Source: Andreesenia sp964489735
GTDB taxonomy: Bacteria; Bacillota; Clostridia; Tissierellales; Gottschalkiaceae
Assembly (NCBI GenBank): GCA_964489735.1
Contig: CAZBAL010000017.1
Span: 1 to 43,443, forward strand
DNA length: 43,443 nt
Direction: 5' to 3'
A model generated the notes under the pieces. The model worked only from the letters and a program-made list of their open reading frames with translations. It was not told the origin of the DNA and did no database searches. The position numbers and the translations under genes are program-made. Shown piece by piece: positions 6,316 to 14,793 of the stretch (position 1 is its first letter; the number at the start of each line of letters is the position of its first letter).

Positions 6316-9300
6316 ATGGTACATCCTATTTCAGTAGGAAAAAGAACTCGTATGAGCTATTCAAAGATTGACGAAGTTCTACCACTGCCAGACTTGATTG
6401 AGATTCAGAAGAAGTCTTATGAGTGGTTCTTAAACGAAGGATTAGATGAAGTTTTTGATGATGTATCACCGATAAACGATTACTCAGGCAATTTGGTTTT
6501 AGAATTTATGGGCTTTAGAATCGGAGAAGAGACAAAGTATGATGAAGAAGAATCGAAAGAGAGAGATGTTACTTATGCCTCACCGATAAAGGCTAAAGTT
6601 AGACTTATCAACCAGGAGACTGGAGAAGTCAAAGAGCAGGAAGTTTTCATGGGAGACCTTCCGCTGATGACAGACAAGGGTACTTTTATTATAAATGGTG
6701 CAGAGAGGGTTATAGTTTCACAGCTTGTTAGATCACCATCTGTGTATTATGCAGAAGAGATTGATAAAACAGGAAAGAGCCTTTACTCTTCAACTGTTAT
6801 TCCGAATAGAGGTGCATGGCTTGAGTATGAATCAGATTCAAATGACATACTTCACATTAGAGTTGACAGAACAAGAAAGCTACCTCTTACAATTTTCCTA
6901 AGAGCTATAGGGTATGAGCAGAACTCAACTATTATAGAGCTTTTTGGAGAAACAGAACAGCTTTTAAAGACACTGGAGAAAGATAATACAAAAACTAAAG
7001 ATGAGGCTTTAATTGAAATCTACAAACGTTTAAGACCAGGCGAGCCTCCTACGCTAGATAGTGCACAAAGTCTTTTTGAAGCACTGTTTTTTGATGTAAA
7101 AAGATATGATTTAGCTAAAGTTGGGCGTTATAAACTAAATAAGAAGCTTGCTCTTAGAAATAGAATTTCAGATAAGAAGGCAGCTGAAATAATAATTAAC
7201 TCTGAAACAGGAGAAATCATTGTTGAAGAGAATCAAGTAATAGATATAGACAAAGCTATAGAAATAGAAAATGCTGGAATCAAAGAAGTTAAGATTCTAA
7301 ACAAAGAAGGAAAAGTAGTAACGGTAATAGGAAATCACTTTGTAGATGCAAAAGCATTTGATCTTCCTTTTTCACTAGATGAATTTGGTTTAAAAGAAAA
7401 AGTGTATTATCCTATCATGAACCAGTTGATAGAAGAATATGGTGACGATGAAGAAGAACTTAAAGAAGCTATAAAGAAGAGTGTTAGAGAATTATCACCT
7501 AAGCACCTTCTGATACCTGATATGGTAGCGTCAGTTTCATATGAACTGAACTTATTCCAAGGTGTTGGTAGTGTTGATGATATAGATCACTTGGGTAACC
7601 GTAGAGTTCGTTCGGTTGGAGAACTGCTTCAGAACCAATTCAGAATAGGTCTTTCAAGAATGGAAAGAGTTGTAAGAGAGAGAATGACTATCCAGGATAT
7701 AGAAGTTGTCACTCCTCAGACTCTGATAAACATCAGACCAGTTACTGCTGCAATCAAGGAATTCTTTGGTAGTTCACAGCTTTCACAGTTCATGGATCAG
7801 ACGAATCCACTAGCTGAGCTTACGAATAAAAGAAGAATGTCTGCGCTTGGACCAGGTGGTCTTAGTAGAGATAGAGCAGGATTCGAAGTTAGAGACGTTC
7901 ATAGTTCTCACTACGGAAGAATGTGTCCGATAGAGACTCCTGAGGGGCCAAATATCGGTCTTATAACATCTTTAACTACTTATGCAAAGATAAATGATTA
8001 CGGATTTATTGAAGTTCCTTTCAGAAAGGTTAACAGAGGAACTGGTATTGTTACGAATGAAATAGATTATCTAACAGCAGATTTAGAGGACTTATACAAT
8101 GTTGCTCAGTCAAATGAACCACTTGATGAGAACGGAATGTTTGTGAATGAGAGAATGATTGCAAGAGCTACTTACGGAGCTGTTGATGTTCTTTCAAGAG
8201 AAGAAATAGACTATATGGACGTTTCACCTAAGCAGATAGTTTCTGTTGGTACGGCAATGATACCGTTCCTTGAGAATGATGACGCGAATAGAGCGCTGAT
8301 GGGATCAAACATGCAGAGACAGGCAGTGCCTCTGCTTAAAACGGAAGCTCCTATAATAGGAACAGGAATTGAGTATAAGGCTGCTCAGGATTCAGGTTCA
8401 ATGGTTATTTGTAAAAACCCAGGAACGATTGAGAGAGTTTCATCTAATGAAATATTAGTAAGAAGAGATGAAGATGGCACTATAGATAGATACAATCTTC
8501 TTAAATTCAAACGTTCTAACCAGGGAACTTGTATAAACCACAGACCTATAGTTAAAAAAGGTGAAAAAGTAGAAAAAGACCAGCCGATAGCGGATGGTCC
8601 ATCAACTGACCAAGGAGAAATAGCATTAGGTAAAAACCTGCTTATTGCATTCATGACTTGGGAAGGATATAACTATGAGGATGCTATTCTTCTAAATGAA
8701 AGACTTGTAAAAGAAGATGTTTTAACATCAGTTCATATAGAAGAGTACGAATCAGAAGCTAGAGATACAAAGCTTGGACCAGAGGAGATAACTAGAGATA
8801 TACCTAATGTTGGAGAAGAGTCTCTTAAAGATCTGGACGAGAGAGGAATAATCAGAATAGGAGCAGAAGTTGAGGCTAATGATATATTAGTTGGTAAAGT
8901 TACTCCAAAAGGAGAGACAGAACTTACTGCAGAAGAGAGATTATTACGTGCAATCTTTGGCGAGAAAGCAAGAGAAGTAAGAGATACATCACTTAGAGTG
9001 CCACATGGAGAAAAAGGTATAATTGTTGATGTCAGAGTATTTACAAGAGAAAATGGCGATGAATTATCTCCAGGAGTTACACAGCTTGTAAGAGTTTATG
9101 TAGCGACTAAGAGAAAGATAAATGTTGGAGATAAGATGTGCGGTAGACACGGAAACAAAGGTGTTATTTCTAGAATACTGCCTGAAGAAGATATGCCATA
9201 TTTACCAGATGGACAGCCATTAGATGTTGTTCTTAACCCACTTGGAGTTCCTTCGCGTATGAATATCGGACAGGTACTTGAGGTGCACTTAGGAATTGCA

Positions 9301-9990
9301 GCTAAGAAAGCTGGATGGATGGTAGCTACTCCTGTATTTGACGGAGCAAATGAAGATGATATTAAAGAAGCGCTTAAGGAACAGGGATTACCTGAAAGCG
9401 GAAAGATATATTTAAGAGACGGTAGAAGTGGGGAAGAATTTGATAATCCAGTAACAGTTGGATATATGTATATGCTTAAGCTTCACCATTTAGTTGATGA
9501 AAAGATTCACGCAAGATCTACAGGACCTTATTCGTTAGTTACTCAACAGCCGCTTGGAGGTAAAGCTCAGTTTGGTGGTCAGAGATTTGGAGAGATGGAG
9601 GTTTGGGCTCTTGAGGCCTATGGAGCTTCACATACTCTACAGGAGATACTGACTGTAAAATCTGATGATGTTGTTGGACGTGTTAAAACTTATGAAGCGA
9701 TTGTAAAAGGAGAGAGCATTCCTGAGCCAGGAATTCCTGAATCATTCAAAGTTCTTATAAAAGAGCTTCAGTCTCTAGCATTAGATGTTGTTGTGCTTTC
9801 AGACAATGATGAAGAGATTGAGCTAAAAGAGTTTACTGATGATGAATTTGAAGATGCTGATATAATGCAGCCTGAAGGATTCGAAGGACACAGAGATGAC
9901 GAAGATACAAAGAGAAATCTTGAAGCTATCGTTGGAGAAGATTCAGAAGACGATGAATCAGAAGATTCAGAAGATACAGATGAAGAATAG
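6316..9990 (+). CDS. rpoB: DNA-directed RNA polymerase subunit beta
   Basis: RpoB forms one side of the polymerase active-site cleft. The protein is 1224 residues if started at ATG 6316, which follows AAGGGGTGA (6302-6310); GTG 6307 lies inside that site. The rifampicin-pocket segment (FFGSSQLSQFMDQTNPLAEL, then TNKRRMSALGPGGL) starts near residue 484. Residue 504, equivalent to E. coli His526, is Asn. Later conserved blocks include ETPEGPNIGLI, VGDKMCGRHGNKGV and GGQRFGEMEVWALEA. The C-terminal tail is strongly acidic. rpoC follows after 40 bases. Confidence 0.98.
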   Translation: MVHPISVGKRTRMSYSKIDEVLPLPDLIEIQKKSYEWFLNEGLDEVFDDVSPINDYSGNLVLEFMGFRIGEETKYDEEESKERDVTYASPIKAKVRLINQETGEVKEQEVFMGDLPLMTDKGTFIINGAERVIVSQLVRSPSVYYAEEIDKTGKSLYSSTVIPNRGAWLEYESDSNDILHIRVDRTRKLPLTIFLRAIGYEQNSTIIELFGETEQLLKTLEKDNTKTKDEALIEIYKRLRPGEPPTLDSAQSLFEALFFDVKRYDLAKVGRYKLNKKLALRNRISDKKAAEIIINSETGEIIVEENQVIDIDKAIEIENAGIKEVKILNKEGKVVTVIGNHFVDAKAFDLPFSLDEFGLKEKVYYPIMNQLIEEYGDDEEELKEAIKKSVRELSPKHLLIPDMVASVSYELNLFQGVGSVDDIDHLGNRRVRSVGELLQNQFRIGLSRMERVVRERMTIQDIEVVTPQTLINIRPVTAAIKEFFGSSQLSQFMDQTNPLAELTNKRRMSALGPGGLSRDRAGFEVRDVHSSHYGRMCPIETPEGPNIGLITSLTTYAKINDYGFIEVPFRKVNRGTGIVTNEIDYLTADLEDLYNVAQSNEPLDENGMFVNERMIARATYGAVDVLSREEIDYMDVSPKQIVSVGTAMIPFLENDDANRALMGSNMQRQAVPLLKTEAPIIGTGIEYKAAQDSGSMVICKNPGTIERVSSNEILVRRDEDGTIDRYNLLKFKRSNQGTCINHRPIVKKGEKVEKDQPIADGPSTDQGEIALGKNLLIAFMTWEGYNYEDAILLNERLVKEDVLTSVHIEEYESEARDTKLGPEEITRDIPNVGEESLKDLDERGIIRIGAEVEANDILVGKVTPKGETELTAEERLLRAIFGEKAREVRDTSLRVPHGEKGIIVDVRVFTRENGDELSPGVTQLVRVYVATKRKINVGDKMCGRHGNKGVISRILPEEDMPYLPDGQPLDVVLNPLGVPSRMNIGQVLEVHLGIAAKKAGWMVATPVFDGANEDDIKEALKEQGLPESGKIYLRDGRSGEEFDNPVTVGYMYMLKLHHLVDEKIHARSTGPYSLVTQQPLGGKAQFGGQRFGEMEVWALEAYGASHTLQEILTVKSDDVVGRVKTYEAIVKGESIPEPGIPESFKVLIKELQSLALDVVVLSDNDEEIELKEFTDDEFEDADIMQPEGFEGHRDDEDTKRNLEAIVGEDSEDDESEDSEDTDEE

Positions 9991-10030
9991 AATATATATT
10001 GACTATACTGTTAGAAGGGAGAGATAGCCC

Positions 10031-13000
10031 TTGTTCGATTTAGAAAATTTTGATTCAATAAGAATAGGGCTTGCTTCACCTGAAAAGATAAGACAATGGT
10101 CTAGAGGTGAAGTTAAGAAGCCGGAAACAATAAACTATAGAACTTTAAAACCAGAAAAAGAAGGTCTATTCTGTGAAAAGATATTCGGGCCAACTAAAGA
10201 CTGGGAATGTAACTGTGGAAAGTATAAAAGAGTCAGATACAAAGGTGTAGTTTGTGATAGATGTGGGGTTGAAGTTACTAAAGCAAAAGTAAGAAGAGAG
10301 AGAATGGGGCATATTGAACTTGCTGCCCCTGTATCTCATATTTGGTATTTCAAGGGAATACCTAGCAGAATGGGACTTATACTTAATATGTCTCCAAGAA
10401 TATTAGAAAAAGTTCTTTATTTTGCATCATATATAGTAATAGATCCAGGTGAATCTGAACTTTCACAAAAAGATATCCTTACAGAAGGTGAATACAGAGA
10501 AGCTTATGAAAAGTATGGAAATACATTCAGAGCTGGTATGGGTGCAGAAGCTGTAAAAGAGCTGCTTGACCTTATTGACCTTGATAAGGAGTCTGAAGAT
10601 CTTAAGATTCAGCTTAAAGAGAGTACAGGACAGAAAAAAATAAGAGTTACGAGAAGACTTGAAGCTGTTGAAGCATTCAGAAAATCTGGGAACAGACCTT
10701 CTTGGATGATTATTGATGTCGTACCTGTTATTCCACCTGATTTAAGACCTATGGTTCAGTTAGATGGAGGAAGATTTGCAACATCTGACCTTAATGATCT
10801 ATATAGAAGAGTAATAAACAGAAATAACAGACTTAAAAGACTTTTAGATTTAGGTGCACCAGATATAATTGTCAGAAATGAGAAGAGAATGCTGCAGGAA
10901 GCTGTAGATGCTCTTATCGACAATGGTAGAAGAGGAAGACCTGTTACAGGACCAGGAAACAGACCTCTTAAATCACTATCTGATATGCTTAAAGGTAAGC
11001 AAGGTCGTTTCAGACAGAACCTACTTGGTAAAAGGGTTGACTATTCAGGTCGTTCGGTTATCGTTGTTGGACCTGAACTTAAATTCTATCAATGTGGTCT
11101 GCCTAAGAAAATGGGACTTGAACTATTCAAACCGTTTGTAATGAAAAGACTTGTTGAAGATGAACATGCACATAATATAAAGAGTGCAAAGAGAATAGTG
11201 GAAAAAATGCAGCCAATAGTTTGGGATGTGCTTGAAGAAGTTATTAAAGAGCATCCAGTTCTATTGAACCGTGCTCCTACTCTTCACAGACTAGGGATTC
11301 AGGCATTTGAACCTATCTTAGTAGAAGGAAAAGCTATAAAGCTTCACCCTCTAGTTTGTACAGCGTACAATGCCGACTTTGACGGTGACCAGATGGCCGT
11401 TCACGTGCCGCTTTCAGTTGAAGCACAGGCGGAAGCTAGATTCCTTATGTTATCAACTAATAATATTCTAGCTCCTAAAGATGGAAAGCCTATAACTACT
11501 CCTACTCAGGATATGGTCTTAGGTAGTTACTATCTGACTTATGAAAAAGAAGGAGATCTGGGAGAAGGATCAATATTCAAGGATTACGAAGAAATGCTTC
11601 TAGCTTATGAAAATAAGACAGTATCACTTCATGCGAGAGTTAAAGTGAGAAAGAAAACAGAAGATGGAAAGTCAGTACTGGTTGAAAGTACTGTAGGTAG
11701 ATTCATCTTTAATGAAGCAATTCCGCAGGACCTTGGCTTCATAGACAGAACTGTAGATCCGTATGGACTAGAAGTCAATGATTTAGTAGATAAAAAGCTT
11801 TTAGGAAAAGTAGTAGATAAATGTTATAGAAAGCATGGAAATGCTATAACAGCTGAGGTTCTTGACAATGTTAAGAACACAGGGTTCAAATTCTCTACAA
11901 AAGGAGCTATTACTGTAAGTATCGAAGATATAGTAGTACCTGATGAAAAGCCAGTTTTAATTGAAGAAGCTGAAGAACAGGTAGATAAATATGAGAGAGC
12001 TTATAGAAGAGGTCTTATCTCAAACTCAGAAAGATACGAAAGAGTAATAGACGTTTGGAGTAAAACGACAGATAAAGTTACAGACGCCCTAATGGATAAT
12101 CTGGACAGTCTGAATAATATATTCATAATGGCTCATTCAGGAGCGAGAGGTAGTAAGAACCAGATAAGACAGCTTGCAGGTATGAGGGGACTTATGGCGA
12201 ATGCGACAGGAGAAACTGTTGAGCAGCCTATCAGAGCGAACTTCAGAGAGGGGCTTACAGTTCTTGAGTTCTTTACTTCTACTCACGGATCGCGTAAAGG
12301 TCTAGCTGATACGGCTCTTAGAACTGCAGACTCGGGTTACCTTACAAGAAGACTTGTTGACGTAAGTCAGGATGTAATTGTAAGAGAAGAAGACTGTGGA
12401 ACTACAGAAGGTATTACTGCTAGAGCATTTATGGACGGAAGAGAGGAAATAGAATCTCTTTGGGATAGAATAGAAGGAAGATATAGTAATGAAGATCTAT
12501 ACCATCCAGAAACAAATGAGTTATTAGTAGGCTACAATGAGATTATCACAGAAAATATTGCTGATAAGATCATAGCGGCAGGAATTGAAGAAGTTAAAAT
12601 AAGAAATGTGTTCTCTTGTAAGACTAGACACGGAGTATGTACTAAGTGTTATGGAAGAAACCTTGCAACAGGAAATGTAGTTGATATCGGTGAAGCTGTA
12701 GGAATTATAGCGGCACAGTCAATAGGTGAGCCGGGTACACAGCTTACGATGCGTACATTCCACACAGGTGGAGTTGCTGGAGCAGATATCACACAGGGTC
12801 TTCCAAGGGTTGAAGAGCTTTTTGAGGCTAGAAAACCTAAGGGACTTGCTGTTATTTCAGAAATAGCAGGAACAGTTGCAATTAAAGAGAGCAAGAAGAA
12901 AAGAGAAGTTGTTGTTACATCAGCAGATGGAGAAAGTAAAAACTATAGCATAGTTTATGGATCTAGAATAAAAGTAGTCGATGGACAGGAAATTGAAGCA

Positions 13001-13576
13001 GGAGACGAAATTACAGAAGGTTCGGTAAACCCGCATGATATCCTTAGAATTAAAGGTATTGCTGGAGTTGAAAACTATATAGTAAAAGAAGTTCAAAGAG
13101 TTTACAGACTTCAGGGTGTTGATATAAACGACAAACATATAGAAGTAATCGTTAGACAGATGCTCAACAAGATTAAAATTGAAGAGCCTAATGATACAGA
13201 AATGCTTCCAGGTAGCTTGATAAGTGTATTTGATTTTGATGAATCGAATGCAAAGACGATAGAGGAAGGCGGAGAACCAGCAGAAGGAGAGAGAACTCTT
13301 CTTGGTATAACAAAGGCTTCTCTAGCAACAGACTCATTCTTATCAGCTGCATCATTCCAGGAAACTACTAGAGTCTTAACAGAATCAGCTATCAAAGGAA
13401 AAGTGGATAATCTGCTTGGACTTAAAGAGAATGTTCTTATAGGTAAGCTTATACCAGCAGGAACAGGTATGAAGAGATATAAAGATATCGTAGTAGATTT
13501 ACCATATGAAGAGAGTATGGAAGTTGAAGAAGAACTAGATAATGAAGAAAATATTATTGACACTGAGATTAACTAA
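10031..13576 (+). CDS. rpoC: DNA-directed RNA polymerase subunit beta'
   Basis: RpoC carries the catalytic magnesium site and the clamp. The 1181 residues include the N-terminal zinc finger (CNCGKYKRVRYKGVVCDRCG), the active-site NADFDGDQ at residues 447-454, a second zinc site (DCGTTEGI then CKTRHGVCTKC), and the trigger loop region (GEPGTQLTMRTFHTGG). The start is TTG 10031, after a GAAGGGAGAG ribosome-binding site. The last codons contain the -35 element of the rpsL promoter, so the 3' end is under two constraints. Confidence 0.98.
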   Translation: MFDLENFDSIRIGLASPEKIRQWSRGEVKKPETINYRTLKPEKEGLFCEKIFGPTKDWECNCGKYKRVRYKGVVCDRCGVEVTKAKVRRERMGHIELAAPVSHIWYFKGIPSRMGLILNMSPRILEKVLYFASYIVIDPGESELSQKDILTEGEYREAYEKYGNTFRAGMGAEAVKELLDLIDLDKESEDLKIQLKESTGQKKIRVTRRLEAVEAFRKSGNRPSWMIIDVVPVIPPDLRPMVQLDGGRFATSDLNDLYRRVINRNNRLKRLLDLGAPDIIVRNEKRMLQEAVDALIDNGRRGRPVTGPGNRPLKSLSDMLKGKQGRFRQNLLGKRVDYSGRSVIVVGPELKFYQCGLPKKMGLELFKPFVMKRLVEDEHAHNIKSAKRIVEKMQPIVWDVLEEVIKEHPVLLNRAPTLHRLGIQAFEPILVEGKAIKLHPLVCTAYNADFDGDQMAVHVPLSVEAQAEARFLMLSTNNILAPKDGKPITTPTQDMVLGSYYLTYEKEGDLGEGSIFKDYEEMLLAYENKTVSLHARVKVRKKTEDGKSVLVESTVGRFIFNEAIPQDLGFIDRTVDPYGLEVNDLVDKKLLGKVVDKCYRKHGNAITAEVLDNVKNTGFKFSTKGAITVSIEDIVVPDEKPVLIEEAEEQVDKYERAYRRGLISNSERYERVIDVWSKTTDKVTDALMDNLDSLNNIFIMAHSGARGSKNQIRQLAGMRGLMANATGETVEQPIRANFREGLTVLEFFTSTHGSRKGLADTALRTADSGYLTRRLVDVSQDVIVREEDCGTTEGITARAFMDGREEIESLWDRIEGRYSNEDLYHPETNELLVGYNEIITENIADKIIAAGIEEVKIRNVFSCKTRHGVCTKCYGRNLATGNVVDIGEAVGIIAAQSIGEPGTQLTMRTFHTGGVAGADITQGLPRVEELFEARKPKGLAVISEIAGTVAIKESKKKREVVVTSADGESKNYSIVYGSRIKVVDGQEIEAGDEITEGSVNPHDILRIKGIAGVENYIVKEVQRVYRLQGVDINDKHIEVIVRQMLNKIKIEEPNDTEMLPGSLISVFDFDESNAKTIEEGGEPAEGERTLLGITKASLATDSFLSAASFQETTRVLTESAIKGKVDNLLGLKENVLIGKLIPAGTGMKRYKDIVVDLPYEESMEVEEELDNEENIIDTEIN

Positions 13577-13585
13577 TGCTATAAT
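13557..13585 (+). promoter_or_regulatory. Consensus promoter of the str operon, overlapping the end of rpoC
   Basis: TTGACA (13557-13562) and TATAAT (13580-13585) match consensus exactly with a 17-base spacer. The -35 lies in the codons Ile-Asp-Thr near the rpoC end, and the stop codon falls inside the spacer. Transcription should start near 13592. Confidence 0.88.
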
Positions 13586-13614
13586 CTTTTAGTGTGTAAT
13601 AATCAAAGTAATTG

Positions 13615-13647
13615 AAATTGGATTGCTCACAAGAGTAATCCAATTTT
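13615..13647 (+). terminator. Terminator or attenuator before rpsL
   Basis: AAATTGGATTGCTC (13615-13628) pairs over 14 bp, with one G-T, with GAGTAATCCAATTT (13633-13646) around ACAA. Only a short T run is present. It lies after the rpsL promoter, so it would act inside the rpsL leader as well as on readthrough from rpoC. Confidence 0.7.
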
Positions 13648-13692
13648 GATGTAAAGCTATTTTATTAAAAATTCGAAGAAGGAGGTGCCTTG

Positions 13693-14103
13693 ATGCCAAC
13701 TATCAATCAGTTAGTTAGAAAAGGTAGAGAAAAAGCAGTAAACACATCTAAATCAGCACACTTAGGAATAAACTATAATACACTTAAAAAGAGATACACT
13801 AAAGCAAATTCACCTCAAAAAAGAGGAGTTTGTACAGCTGTTAAAACAGTTACACCTAAGAAGCCGAACTCAGCACTTAGAAAAATTGCCAGAGTTAGAC
13901 TTTCAAACGGTTTAGAAGTTTCAGCTTATATCCCAGGAATAGGACACAACTTACAGGAGCACTCTGTTGTTCTTATAAGAGGTGGAAGAGTAAAAGACTT
14001 ACCAGGGGTTAGATACCACATAGTTAGAGGAACTCTTGATACTGCAGGTGTTGAAAACAGAAAGCAGTCAAGATCTAAATACGGTACAAAAAAAGCTAAA
14101 TAG
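13693..14103 (+). CDS. rpsL: 30S ribosomal protein S12
   Basis: S12 lines the decoding centre and controls accuracy. It has 136 residues, with the short insert before SPQKRGVC common in Firmicutes. The streptomycin-related segments TPKKPNSALRK and GGRVKDLPGVRYH carry the wild-type lysines and no known resistance change. ATG 13693 follows AAGGAGGTG; the overlapping TTG 13690 adds one residue and is less likely. It is first in the str operon, with no L7Ae-family gene between rpoC and it. Confidence 0.97.
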   Translation: MPTINQLVRKGREKAVNTSKSAHLGINYNTLKKRYTKANSPQKRGVCTAVKTVTPKKPNSALRKIARVRLSNGLEVSAYIPGIGHNLQEHSVVLIRGGRVKDLPGVRYHIVRGTLDTAGVENRKQSRSKYGTKKAK

Positions 14104-14269
14104 TAAATAAATAAAAAATTATTCAAAAATAGTTTATTTTGATTATTTGTTCGGAGTGTTAAAGTTATTTAGTAAGAATGTATTAAATACTTTTTATATA
14201 GATAAATGCACTACGGCCAAAAAGTCGAGTACCTATGATTTAATTTATATAGTTAGGGAGGGAAGCAGT

Positions 14270-14740
14270 GTGCCAAGAAAAGGACATGTAGCAAAGAGAG
14301 ACGTAATGCCTGATCCAATGTACGGAGAAAAGGTAGTAACAAAACTTATAAATCAAGTAATGCTTGATGGTAAAAAAGGTAAGGCTCAAAAAATAGTTTA
14401 TGGAGCTTTCGATCAGATTGCTGAAGAAACAGGTGAAGACGCAATAGAAGTTTTCACAAGAGCTCTAAATAACATAATGCCAGTTCTAGAAGTTAAAGCT
14501 AGACGTGTGGGTGGAGCTACTTACCAAGTACCAATGGAAGTAAGACCGGAAAGAAGACAGACAGTTGGACTTAGATGGTTAGTTGGATACTCTAGAAAAA
14601 GAGGAGAAAAAACTATGAAGGACAGACTGGCTAAAGAAATCTTAGATGCAGCTAACGATTCAGGAGCAGCAGTTAAGAAAAAAGAAGAAACACATAAAAT
14701 GGCAGAAGCTAACAAAGCTTTCGCTCATTACAGATGGTAA
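14270..14740 (+). CDS. rpsG: 30S ribosomal protein S7
   Basis: S7 nucleates assembly of the 16S rRNA 3' domain. The start is GTG 14270 (VPRKGHVAKRDVMPDP), preceded by GGGAGGGA, giving 156 residues, exactly the family length. The open frame upstream of this GTG has no family similarity. Recognisable blocks are MLDGKKGKAQKIVYGA, VGGATYQVPMEVRPERR, and the C-terminal helix ending AFAHYRW. The 166-base gap after rpsL is long for this operon and might hold an S7 control site, but I could not draw one. Confidence 0.97.
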   Translation: MPRKGHVAKRDVMPDPMYGEKVVTKLINQVMLDGKKGKAQKIVYGAFDQIAEETGEDAIEVFTRALNNIMPVLEVKARRVGGATYQVPMEVRPERRQTVGLRWLVGYSRKRGEKTMKDRLAKEILDAANDSGAAVKKKEETHKMAEANKAFAHYRW

Positions 14741-14793
14741 TAGTTATTCAATAATTGTTTTGTTGAAGACTATTACGAAGGGAGGAAAATTTA

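Noticed and set aside
9999..10004. TTGACT in the rpoB-rpoC gap as a possible -35
   Set aside because: No acceptable -10 at 16-18 bases; rpoB and rpoC are expected to be co-transcribed.
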